Assembly: GCA_946892075.1 (NCBI GenBank)
Contig: CAMPNZ010000001.1
Span: 1-64,000, forward strand
From: an uncultured Coriobacteriales bacterium
GTDB taxonomy: Bacteria; Actinomycetota; Coriobacteriia; Coriobacteriales; Eggerthellaceae
DNA length: 64,000 bases
Reading direction: 5' to 3'
Positions 53,220 through 60,793 of the stretch are shown here, piece after piece. Made by a program: the position numbers and the translations under genes. Below the pieces are notes generated by a model. It had not been told where the DNA came from and did no database searches. It saw only the letters and a list, made by a program, of their open reading frames with translations. The stretch's first letter is position 1. Every line of letters starts with the position of its first letter.

Positions 53220-54227
53220 ATGGTTCAGGGCATTGTATCGGGGAAGACACATTTCGCGAACGAGCAGGCTGCATCCGTGGTGTCGGCGGCTGGTGCGTCG
53301 GCAACTGGCTCAAGGGCGGCTGGTGCGTCAGCAACTGGTGCGTCGGCAACTGGCCCACGCTTTGCTGGCACAAGGTCAGCGAACGATACAGTGCGCGCAA
53401 CTGGTGGTACGTGCTTTGGCACAGTGGACGCAGAAAAGCTGTATCGGCCTTATCTTCCCGCTGTGTTGAGGTACGTGCAAAAGCTTGCAAACACGCATCA
53501 AGAAAGCGTATGCATGCACGCCGCGCAACGTGTTCTGCCTGCCATGTTCAGCACGCAACGCAATCACTATCTGCATGAACAGCTGTCACGAACCTACCTT
53601 CGCGGCAAGCATATCGTTTCTGCATATTGGGAGGCCTACCTGCGTTGCGCCGTAGCAAGCGTACTTTCGGGCTTGTGCGTGGGGCTTATCGATTCGCCTC
53701 AAAGTGCTGCTATCGGAGCATGTAGCGGCCTTGTTCTTCATGTGTTGTTGTGGAAAAACGCGCTGAAAAAAGCCCAGCATCAGAAGGCGCAACACGCTGA
53801 AAAGCACTTATCCGAAATGCTTGAAGTGTTATCGCTGGGCTTAAAAAGCGGTCTTACCTTTGACGTCAGCTTCAAGTTGTATGCCAGCAATTTTAGCGTT
53901 CCGTTTGCGCGCGATTGTTTGCGTGCGTACGACAGCTGGGCGTATGGCATGCAAAGTAGATCGCAGGCGCTTCAGGCACTTAGTGCTGCGTATGGTTCGC
54001 GCGAGCTACAGCGTGTTGTTACAAGCATTATTCGGTCGCTGCATTTGGGAAATGCGCTGGCTGCTACATTGCACTACGAGTCGAGCGTTTGTCGGGAAAA
54101 GCGCTGTTCGCAACTTGAGAAGCAGGTGCTGAAGGCGCCCATAAAAATGATGATTCCAACAGGCGCATTTATTTTGCCGGCCATGCTTATTTTGATTATG
54201 GCGCCGATGATTTTGAGCATGACGTAA
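53220..54227 (+). CDS. tadC: TadC-like inner membrane platform protein
   Basis: 335 aa from ATG 53220 after GGGGGGAATGGAAG. The first 50 residues are an Ala/Gly/Ser/Thr low-complexity segment (ASATGASATG) encoded by CTGGTGCGTC repeats. The remainder has a T2SS F-type domain: HLSEMLEVLSLGLKSGLTFDVSFKLY, SIIRSLHLGNALAATLHYES and a final helix FILPAMLILIMAPMIL. It is the partner of TadB. A promoter reading into the pilin gene lies across its 3' end. Confidence 0.9.
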   Translation: MVQGIVSGKTHFANEQAASVVSAAGASATGSRAAGASATGASATGPRFAGTRSANDTVRATGGTCFGTVDAEKLYRPYLPAVLRYVQKLANTHQESVCMHAAQRVLPAMFSTQRNHYLHEQLSRTYLRGKHIVSAYWEAYLRCAVASVLSGLCVGLIDSPQSAAIGACSGLVLHVLLWKNALKKAQHQKAQHAEKHLSEMLEVLSLGLKSGLTFDVSFKLYASNFSVPFARDCLRAYDSWAYGMQSRSQALQALSAAYGSRELQRVVTSIIRSLHLGNALAATLHYESSVCREKRCSQLEKQVLKAPIKMMIPTGAFILPAMLILIMAPMILSMT

Positions 54228-54256
54228 GCGCTTGGTATAACAGCTTCACTGAAGCT
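54213..54256 (+). promoter_or_regulatory. internal promoter and 5' hairpin for the Flp pilin gene
   Basis: TTGAGC (54213) and TATAAC (54236) are 17 nt apart, and the -10 is extended by TGG. At the expected transcript start an AGCTTC-ACT-GAAGCT hairpin (54242-54256) would cap the mRNA. This separates pilin expression from the machinery genes. Confidence 0.55.
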
Positions 54257-54298
54257 TGTATGCAATAGAAATGGTCGTACTGATGAAAGGAGACAGAT

Positions 54299-54619
54299 AT
54301 GGTACAGCATCGGATAGAAAACACATGGGGCAGTAAAAATAACGCTCGAAGGAGTACGCGAAGTATCTTATGCGCGCGTAACAGCGCTTTTCTTAGGCGC
54401 CCGATTCACGCGTGCTATGCGGCAGCCAACGAACGTTTACGCAGGTGGTATGCGCGTTTAAGCACGCAAGCTCGCATGCGCTCATGCGGGCAAGGCACTA
54501 CTGAATACGCCATTATTGTGGGCGTTATCGTTGTTATTGCCATTGTTGCAATCGTTGGTTTTAAGCCAAAAATTCAAGCGCTGTGGGACGCTATTTCCAA
54601 CGGACTTGGGTCGCTGTAA
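54299..54619 (+). CDS. flp: Flp-type major pilin precursor
   Basis: 106 aa. ATG after GATGAAAGGAGA. The prepilin peptidase motif is G64-QGTTEY, with Glu at +5 and Tyr at +6 of the mature protein, followed by the hydrophobic helix AIIVGVIVVIAIVAIVGF and a short C-terminus. The mature pilin is about 42 residues. The leader of 64 residues is strikingly long and Arg-rich compared with 10-25 in typical Flp. Shorter in-frame starts exist, but none has an equal ribosome site. Confidence 0.93.
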   Translation: MVQHRIENTWGSKNNARRSTRSILCARNSAFLRRPIHACYAAANERLRRWYARLSTQARMRSCGQGTTEYAIIVGVIVVIAIVAIVGFKPKIQALWDAISNGLGSL

Positions 54620-54831
54620 TGCCGCACCACGCCCGCGCGCACAAAACAAATTCCGGACAAGCAACACTTGAGTATGCGCTGGTCACAGGAGCTCTCTTAG
54701 CGGTGTTGCTTGCACTTGGCGCTTTGTTTCACGCCTGCAATGAAGGCGTATTGGTGCAATATGCGCTTGATCACGCGTCGCACCGTATGCACCTGGAAGA
54801 CGACGGCACCTTAAGCGTGTTGTGCTATTAA
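54619..54831 (+). CDS. second Flp-like prepilin (minor pilin)
   Basis: 70 aa, starting on the last base of the flp stop (TAATG). Prepilin motif G13-QATLEY with Glu at +5, then a hydrophobic helix ALVTGALLAVLLALGALF and a 30-residue soluble tail. The small size and coupling to flp suggest a minor pilin or pseudopilin of the same fibre. Confidence 0.85.
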   Translation: MPHHARAHKTNSGQATLEYALVTGALLAVLLALGALFHACNEGVLVQYALDHASHRMHLEDDGTLSVLCY

Positions 54832-54850
54832 CAAGGAAAGGAACAGCTCA

Positions 54851-55408
54851 ATGCAGTTTGCGTCTTTACATTCTGCACCTTTGCAACCTGCACCCTTGCA
54901 ACCTGCACCTTTGCGGCGCGGCTATCGCTGCTTGCGCACGCGCGGCCAAAGCTGCGTTGAAGCTGCTTTTCTTCTTCCTGTGCTGTTAGTTTTTCTTCTA
55001 GTGCTGTTGCAACCTGCACTTATGCTGTATCATGCGCTCATTTTGGAAAACACGTGCCAAGAAGCGTGTCGTGTGTTGGCAACGTGCTCAAACGATCAAG
55101 ACATGCGCGCGCTTGATAGTTTCATCACGCATCGCCTCCAGGCGCTTCCGGCGTTTTTTGCTGCTAGTGACGATGCTGATGAGCACCCCGATTGGAGCAT
55201 CACCACGCAAGGCAATGCTGCCTCGCGCGAAGTGGGCGTAACGATTGAAGGCCAGGTGCGCGCGCTTCCCCTGGTTGGTGGCTTGTTTGCGGGTAGTTTT
55301 GGGGCAAGCAGCATTCCCATTAAAATTTCGCGCACGCTGGTTGCACATGCGAACTGGGAAACCAAACAGGGCATTGACGCTTCAAGCAGTGCAGGAGCGT
55401 GGTATTGA
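54851..55408 (+). CDS. tadE: TadE-like pseudopilin
   Basis: 185 aa. ATG after AAGGAAAGGAA. The N-terminus has the repeated LQPAP (15-nt nucleotide repeat). The processing motif G32-QSCVE (Glu +5) is followed by the TadE helix AAFLLPVLLVFLLVLLQPALMLY and NTCQEACRVLAT. The C-terminal domain is beta-rich. TadE proteins are processed by TadV and needed for fibre assembly. The stop overlaps the next start (TGATG). Confidence 0.87.
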   Translation: MQFASLHSAPLQPAPLQPAPLRRGYRCLRTRGQSCVEAAFLLPVLLVFLLVLLQPALMLYHALILENTCQEACRVLATCSNDQDMRALDSFITHRLQALPAFFAASDDADEHPDWSITTQGNAASREVGVTIEGQVRALPLVGGLFAGSFGASSIPIKISRTLVAHANWETKQGIDASSSAGAWY

Positions 55409-57666
55409 TGAGCGTTGTGAACATGGTATGTAAGCGCCTTTTCGCGTCGCATTTCCGCAGGCAACTTTCTGTGTTACATCTTTGCTTGCAACCTTTTGCC
55501 TTGCGTCGCACCCAGCGCCCTTCTGCATCGACATTGCCTCACAAGCATCAGTTTCAGCCTTGCCCACGCCCACGCGTCTTTGCTTTGCATCTTCACAAGC
55601 GCGATGGTGGTTTTACAACTTTTGGATGTGCGCTTGCCATCCTTATTAGCCTTACGCTTATTTTTTCGCAGCTTGAAATTTATCACGTGAACACGGCGTG
55701 TGCTGTTACGCAAGAGGTGGCCGATGTTGCTGCTTTAGGCGCAGCTCACGAAGTTGCGCGCTTCGTAAAAGTGGCACGCATATGCGATTCGGTTGTTCTA
55801 ACACTTTCGGTATGCGGCGCGGCGTGCGCTGTTGTGGGGCTTATTTGTTTGTGTATTCCGCCCGTATCTGCTGTTGGCACTACCTTGCTTAAAGCTGCTC
55901 ACAAGTGCATCAGCATAAGCGACACGTTCTCGAAAAAAGCGTGCAAAGCGCTTGATTCGTATCAAGATGCGCTTCCTTTTTTGTGTACGCTTAAAGTGTT
56001 GCAAACGGCGTACGCTAACAAGGGCGGCATGCATCGTAATGCGTATGCTGGCCTGGCGTTTTTGCTGCCATCTGATGGCAAAATGCTCTCACGCGAAGAA
56101 TCTTCATTGGGCACACAGCAGATAGAAAAGCTCGACGAGTACAAAAAGCCGCTGAAAGAAATGGGCGAAGCGATGTCAAAGAAGCGTCGCGCGTGTGACC
56201 AGGCAAAATTGCGTGCGTTTCAGGCTGATTGCGGAGGCTCTGAGCATCCATCAAGCATGTATGAACGTGCGCGCGCGTTGGGAGATGTTCCTGCGTATCG
56301 AAATCCGCAGTACACAAGCGTTGATGCGTGGAATTTTTCGTGTGCGTTGCAGCGTACACAAGCGTATTACGAAGCCCGCGAACGCATGGAATACTCTCGT
56401 TCGAGCAATCCAGATGAGCAGGCTCAATCGTATGCGCGTTTGTGCTTTTATCGCTATATGGTGCAACAGCTTCAGCAGTCCTACATCCATGAAACAGACG
56501 ATAGTTTTAGCGCGTCACTTCCTTTTATCCCCCGTAATACGCATCAAATGCGAACGACGTCGCTGTATACCGACGCCTTGTTTCCTGTGTTCAAAGACGA
56601 AGACGGCTTCGATGTGTTTTGCGCGTATCCAGGGGCTCCTGGCTCAAACGAAGCGTATCGCTATGGTTCGCTTGAAGAATTTGAAGCAACGCGCGCGCCA
56701 AGTTCGCCAGCAGGGGTGTTACGCGTATCTGACATGGGGAAAGTGGCTGCTGCGTCAAGTGCTATCAACAACGGCTTCGAGTTCTATTTTACGCAATTTA
56801 TCAATGCAACGCGCGATTATGAAAAGCATGCACGCGACCTTAAGCCCTTGCAACAAAAAACGAAACACAAGCTTGATGGTGCATTTGGTGAAGTAGTAAA
56901 GCTTGTTAAAAGCATCAAAGACCGAAGAATTTATCCCTATCCGCCGGGGCGCGATGGAGTGTGTTGCGCGCTTATTAACACGTCAAGCGTGTCGCTGCAC
57001 TCGTTATTTAGCAGCCCTTTTATCAAAAAAGACACTGTTATCAAGCAACGCTTTGCGCTTTCGGCAGCTACCTTGGTGCGCGATGAAGATGCTACGCCGT
57101 CGTTTTCATCGGCTATGCAGGGTTTTAGCAATCGAGCTTCAAGTTTGTTTGCGGGCGTGCCGCTGGTGCTGAATTGCTGGCTTAGCCTGGTGAATTTATA
57201 CGGAACAGGGCAAGACATGCTTATATCTGGCATTGAGCACATGTTTGATGGTGTTCCTTTGCTGAACACGACGGGCATCGGACGCTGGGCAGCGCAGCGT
57301 TTTAAGAGCCTCATCTGCGATTTAGGGTTCGACAAAATAGACATGGCTCCCTGGCGTGCCGTAAGCGTGAATTCGCGCATCGTGCTGCAAAGCGCTACTG
57401 ATGGCGTGCCGCTGGTGTTGCGTCGTATAAAAGAAACGATGTTTATCAACGAGCACGACAAAATACGCATCTTGCTTGACATGTTTGGTAAGAGTTCAGA
57501 CCTATTTGATGGCAGTGCGGCCGACAGTGCGCATGGGGGAGGCGATGCTTCTTTGCCTGGTAGCGTTGGTGGCGAAACGTTTGATGCTTTGCGTGAGCGC
57601 GTAAAAGATGTTATCCCTGATGGCGATGCGCTTATTGCGCTGTTGTCTGACGGCTTAAGAGAGTGA
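55408..57666 (+). CDS. large TadG-like protein of the tad locus
   Basis: 752 aa. A basic N-terminus leads to GGFTTFGCALAILISLTLIFSQLEIYHV (about residues 62-88), a pilin-like helix that lacks the +5 Glu. It is followed by a segment with VADVAALGAAHEVARF and a second hydrophobic stretch. The following 550 residues are soluble and unrelated to known domains by eye. By position and helix it corresponds to the TadG slot; TadG proteins often carry a large extracellular domain. It may be a tip or anchoring subunit, which is inference. Start overlaps the tadE stop. Confidence 0.7.
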   Translation: MSVVNMVCKRLFASHFRRQLSVLHLCLQPFALRRTQRPSASTLPHKHQFQPCPRPRVFALHLHKRDGGFTTFGCALAILISLTLIFSQLEIYHVNTACAVTQEVADVAALGAAHEVARFVKVARICDSVVLTLSVCGAACAVVGLICLCIPPVSAVGTTLLKAAHKCISISDTFSKKACKALDSYQDALPFLCTLKVLQTAYANKGGMHRNAYAGLAFLLPSDGKMLSREESSLGTQQIEKLDEYKKPLKEMGEAMSKKRRACDQAKLRAFQADCGGSEHPSSMYERARALGDVPAYRNPQYTSVDAWNFSCALQRTQAYYEARERMEYSRSSNPDEQAQSYARLCFYRYMVQQLQQSYIHETDDSFSASLPFIPRNTHQMRTTSLYTDALFPVFKDEDGFDVFCAYPGAPGSNEAYRYGSLEEFEATRAPSSPAGVLRVSDMGKVAAASSAINNGFEFYFTQFINATRDYEKHARDLKPLQQKTKHKLDGAFGEVVKLVKSIKDRRIYPYPPGRDGVCCALINTSSVSLHSLFSSPFIKKDTVIKQRFALSAATLVRDEDATPSFSSAMQGFSNRASSLFAGVPLVLNCWLSLVNLYGTGQDMLISGIEHMFDGVPLLNTTGIGRWAAQRFKSLICDLGFDKIDMAPWRAVSVNSRIVLQSATDGVPLVLRRIKETMFINEHDKIRILLDMFGKSSDLFDGSAADSAHGGGDASLPGSVGGETFDALRERVKDVIPDGDALIALLSDGLRE

Positions 57667-57672
57667 TGTGCG

Positions 57673-58254
57673 ATGGTAGAACAACGTTTGCACAGAACAT
57701 TTTTCGCGCGCATGGTGGCGGCGTTTGGGCTGAAAATGGTGGTGGAGATGGCGGTGTTAGCGGTACGCATGGTGGTTCGCATGGTGGCGGGCTGGTGGAG
57801 AAAGAAGCGCGGACATGGGCTTTTATGCACCCAACCACGAAGGAGCACATGCGGGCAAATGACTATCGAGTGCGCCATCTGCTTTCCGGTTCTTATTGCA
57901 CTTGCGCTGGTGAGCTATAACGCAATGAGTTTCATATGTGCATGCAGTGAATTTGATCGGCAATTTTGCGAAGAAGTGCGCATTCACGCAAGCTCGCTTG
58001 ATGCGTACAGCACGGTTACGAGCGTGTGCGATGACATTAATGAAGCTATGAACACGCATTACGTGCCGCCTGAAAACCGCATCATAACAGCACGTGAACA
58101 GGGGCTTGGCATAGTGCGGTTCACCGGGGAGATGATTTTCGAGCCAACGCTTTTTGGCAATCGCGTGTTGCAAGGTATGGGTTTCGCACAGTTGCCATCA
58201 TTGCATCACACCATTTCATTAGCGTGTTCATGCATGAAGCTTGACGCATTGTAG
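57673..58254 (+). CDS. TadE/TadF-like pseudopilin
   Basis: 193 aa. The start is uncertain, since ATG 57673 has a poor ribosome site and the first 45 residues derive from GGTGGCG/ATGGTGG repeats. The conserved portion has the processing motif G61-QMTIE (Glu +5), then CAICFPVLIALALVSYNAMSF and a soluble domain of 110 residues. Together with tadE and the two short pilins it gives four genes with prepilin-peptidase sites in this locus. Confidence 0.78.
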   Translation: MVEQRLHRTFFARMVAAFGLKMVVEMAVLAVRMVVRMVAGWWRKKRGHGLLCTQPRRSTCGQMTIECAICFPVLIALALVSYNAMSFICACSEFDRQFCEEVRIHASSLDAYSTVTSVCDDINEAMNTHYVPPENRIITAREQGLGIVRFTGEMIFEPTLFGNRVLQGMGFAQLPSLHHTISLACSCMKLDAL

Positions 58255-58276
58255 CGTACGGAAAAAGGAGAGAAAC

Positions 58277-58933
58277 GTGATTGCGAAACCATTCAAAGAC
58301 GTCGCTGGCGTACTAAAGGCGCATGCGCGTGGCATAGTGGGAGCATTTGTGTGCATTTGCGCAGGTGGATGCCTTATAGCGTACGCGTGTTCAAACGCAT
58401 GGCCTTGGCGCTTTATGCAAGAGCCTGAAGCAAACTCATCGAACGCATTGGCACTTGTTTCTGAACGTACGCAAGCATCAATGCAGGCGTATCAGGCATA
58501 CACGTCCACGAAAGAAGCTTGTGAACAGGCACTTTATAAGGCAATTTCACTGCCACCAAGCGCGTATGGATATCTGTGCTACAACCGCGTTATTTCCTTC
58601 AGTATGCCCTGTTCAGCTGAGAAAGCGCAACAGCAGTTGCGCGCGTGTGTTGCGCATGCGGCTGGCGAAATAAACGAGCTTGCGCTTGACGGCGCTGCGT
58701 CAAATGTGTTGATTGCTCGTGTTCCTGTTTTGCGTGAAGATGCGCCGCCAGGCACAAGATCGCAGCAAAAACGCGCGGGTATAACGCAGCAGCAATCGGG
58801 TTCGAGCGTGCAGCGCAATCAAGACAACATAAGCGCAGGTAAGCATTTGGTTTTAACAATGTCGTTTACAACAAACGGCGATCATTGTGTTGTTGTAATA
58901 CAAAGTCGTACGTCAGGAGGAAAGCATGGTTAA
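58277..58933 (+). CDS. membrane-anchored protein of unknown function in the tad locus
   Basis: 218 aa from GTG 58277 after AAAAAGGAGAG. One transmembrane helix (about 22-42, IVGAFVCICAGGCLIAYAC) and a periplasm- or surface-facing domain with two central cysteines and no recognised family. A Gln/Ser/Arg-rich linker (about 160-190) precedes a C-terminal strand pair HLVLTMSFTTNGDHCVVVIQS. The 3' end overlaps the DUF192 gene by 8 nt, so it belongs to the same operon. Confidence 0.7.
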   Translation: MIAKPFKDVAGVLKAHARGIVGAFVCICAGGCLIAYACSNAWPWRFMQEPEANSSNALALVSERTQASMQAYQAYTSTKEACEQALYKAISLPPSAYGYLCYNRVISFSMPCSAEKAQQQLRACVAHAAGEINELALDGAASNVLIARVPVLREDAPPGTRSQQKRAGITQQQSGSSVQRNQDNISAGKHLVLTMSFTTNGDHCVVVIQSRTSGGKHG

Positions 58934-59378
58934 TACAGCTTTACGAGAAGCGCATGTGCGCTGGTCATTGTTAACATTATGCTTCGGGAAAGCACACAAA
59001 CGCGCATGCGCATTGCGCGCTCAGCAACGAAGCGTATTGATGCGCTACGGCACGGTCCACGAAACAAAATCGCTTGTGATTGCTTCATCGTTTAGAAGTC
59101 GTTTACGCGGACTGTTAGCTACACAGCCGCATCGCAACATCGTGATGCTTCTTCCGTGTAAGGCGGTTCACACGCTTGGTATGAAGCACGCTATCGACAT
59201 TGCGTTTGTGTCTGATACCGGCAAGGTGCTCAAAAGCAGGAGAGGTGTTTTACCTGGTGAAATATCTCTTTCTGCCAAGCACAGCGCCTATGTGCTCGAG
59301 CAGTTTTTCGATCCATCATCGTGGTGGTTTAGCGAAAACGACTACGTAATAGTTAGCAGCGCGTATGCAGATACATAG
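58926..59378 (+). CDS. DUF192 family protein
   Basis: 150 aa with an excellent GTCAGGAGGAAAGC ribosome site. The C-terminal two-thirds match DUF192: SSFRSRLRGLLA, NIVMLLPCKAVHTLGMKHAIDIAFVSDTGKVL and AYVLE. Members are small beta-barrel proteins often found beside tad/type II secretion genes, with unknown function. An Arg/Lys-rich N-terminal 45 residues replace the signal peptide found in many homologues. Confidence 0.88.
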   Translation: MVNTALREAHVRWSLLTLCFGKAHKRACALRAQQRSVLMRYGTVHETKSLVIASSFRSRLRGLLATQPHRNIVMLLPCKAVHTLGMKHAIDIAFVSDTGKVLKSRRGVLPGEISLSAKHSAYVLEQFFDPSSWWFSENDYVIVSSAYADT

Positions 59379-59428
59379 TGCGCTTGTTTCTTCATATACG
59401 CAGTTGAACGTGTAAGAAAGGAATAGAT

Positions 59429-59617
59429 ATGACTAAGGCTTTACGTGTTGATGAACGCAAGAAGAAATGCCCAGTTTGCGGGGCTGTTACCTTTGAAAAT
59501 GCGCGCTTGTGCTATGGGTGTATGCACAGGTTTATCGACGATACCTATGCGGATGTGTGTTCGGCACAACAGCCCCGTCACCTGCGCAAATCTGTTGCCA
59601 ACTACGCAGCTTTGTGA
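59429..59617 (+). CDS. small zinc-ribbon protein
   Basis: 62 aa after AAGAAAGGAATAG. Two Cys pairs, CPVCG at about 14-18 and CYGC at about 30-33, form a zinc ribbon; the remainder is polar. It sits between the DUF192 and prepilin-peptidase genes, 50 nt after the former and 10 nt before the latter. Function unknown; a regulatory or chaperone role in the pilus operon is speculation. Confidence 0.75.
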   Translation: MTKALRVDERKKKCPVCGAVTFENARLCYGCMHRFIDDTYADVCSAQQPRHLRKSVANYAAL

Positions 59618-59627
59618 TGGAGGCGCG

Positions 59628-60140
59628 ATGCTTGCAATCGGGTATGCGCTCTACGGCATCTGCTTGCTGTTGCTTGTTGTGTGTTGCGTGGTTGATGTGA
59701 AATGTTTTTGCATTCCTATGGGGGCATGCTATGGCATTGCTGTGTGCGGATCGCTTGCGTATGTGCTGCTGTATTCGTTTGATACGTACTGGTATGGCGT
59801 TGCTTATGGTGCGGCGTGTGTATGCGCGCTGCTTGCGCTGCGTTTTGTGTTACAGCTGCTGTATGCGTTGCGGCATAAAAGCTCTCTGCGCGTGGTGCAG
59901 CAGTCGTATATTCCCTTTGGAACAGGAGATATACGTCTCATTTTTGCGCTCAGTGCATCAAGTGGGATGTTTGTGCTTGTTGGATTATGTGCAATGTGTT
60001 GCGCGGGAGTGCTGTTTGCGGGTGGCTGCATCGTAAAAGCCCACGTCACAAAGCAAGCGCTGTGCACTGTGTTTCCTTTTGCGCCTTGTATAAGCGCATG
60101 GCTTCCGTGTGTGCTTTTAGCGATGTACGCGTTTCCGTAA
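59628..60140 (+). CDS. tadV: A24 prepilin peptidase TadV/CpaA
   Basis: 170 aa from ATG 59628 after GATGGAGG. A polytopic aspartyl protease with the first catalytic Asp at residue 23 (VVDVKCFCIP) and the second in the GxGD motif FGTGDIRL near residue 100. Five or six transmembrane helices. It would cleave the four prepilin-like proteins encoded upstream and is the last gene of the locus. It converges with the ModE-like gene. Confidence 0.92.
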   Translation: MLAIGYALYGICLLLLVVCCVVDVKCFCIPMGACYGIAVCGSLAYVLLYSFDTYWYGVAYGAACVCALLALRFVLQLLYALRHKSSLRVVQQSYIPFGTGDIRLIFALSASSGMFVLVGLCAMCCAGVLFAGGCIVKAHVTKQALCTVFPFAPCISAWLPCVLLAMYAFP

Positions 60141-60150
60141 TGCAAACGCC

Positions 60151-60501
60151 CTAATGGGAGCCGTAATACATTTTCTCGAAGGTTTTATTGGCGTAGGCGG
60201 TTACCTTGCGATTTATGTCGTTCCACGTTTTTAGCAGCTGCTGTCCCTCTACGGTAAGGGTAGAGCCGTGCGCTCCATCGCGGTCGATGAGCGTCACATT
60301 CAGGCGCTGTTCGGTGTTTTTCATGATGCGCCACGCTTTGCTATATGCCATATGCATGTTCTTAGCTGCGGCGTTAAGTGAGCCATAGGTAAGAACGCCC
60401 TGGCACAGCTCCGCGACGCCTCTACCATACATTGAACCGTGGTTTTCTCCTTCAAGAGAAATAGCAATGCGCACTACCGGCTTAAGGTGTTGTTCGCTCA
60501 T
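60151..60501 (-). CDS. ModE-type winged-helix regulator without molybdate domain
   Basis: 116 aa from the ATG at MSEQHLK (60501), preceded by AGGAAACGAG; a longer start at 60546 is less likely. It contains the LysR-like HTH of ModE proteins: GVAELCQGVLTYGSLNAAAKNMHMAYSKAWRIMKNTEQRLNVTLI. The C-terminal molybdate-binding domains of full ModE are absent. Proteins of this type often regulate Mo- or W-enzymes. The formate dehydrogenase of this window is a possible target, but that is inference from function only. Confidence 0.88.
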   Translation of the reverse strand: MSEQHLKPVVRIAISLEGENHGSMYGRGVAELCQGVLTYGSLNAAAKNMHMAYSKAWRIMKNTEQRLNVTLIDRDGAHGSTLTVEGQQLLKTWNDINRKVTAYANKTFEKMYYGSH

Positions 60502-60793
60502 ATCATTCTCGTTTCCTGTAAGGGGGTCGTAAAAACCCAGGTACATACGTGGTAACTTCTTGTGTTAAGCGACGTTTACCTTGTCCCCTCACATGTTAGG
60601 GTAAACTATCTCTTAGGATTATTCTTAATCAAAAAGCATAGTGAGTAAAGAGGCGAACTATTATTCATTGCCTTATTTACCGTTTTATCACGTTTCGTTA
60701 TGAATGGTACTAAGCCAAGCTTTGAACAGGAACAACACTCGCGCGAGCCGTGCGAAAATATGAAGTTTTATGCGTTTTGTATTATTCACGTGG
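60502..60793. other. gap between ModE-like gene and thrC
   Basis: 292 nt with no gene supported. An A/T-rich stretch at 60595-60680 (TAAACT, TTATTCTTAATC) probably contains the promoter of the ModE-like gene. No terminator for thrC was recognised. Confidence 0.35.
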
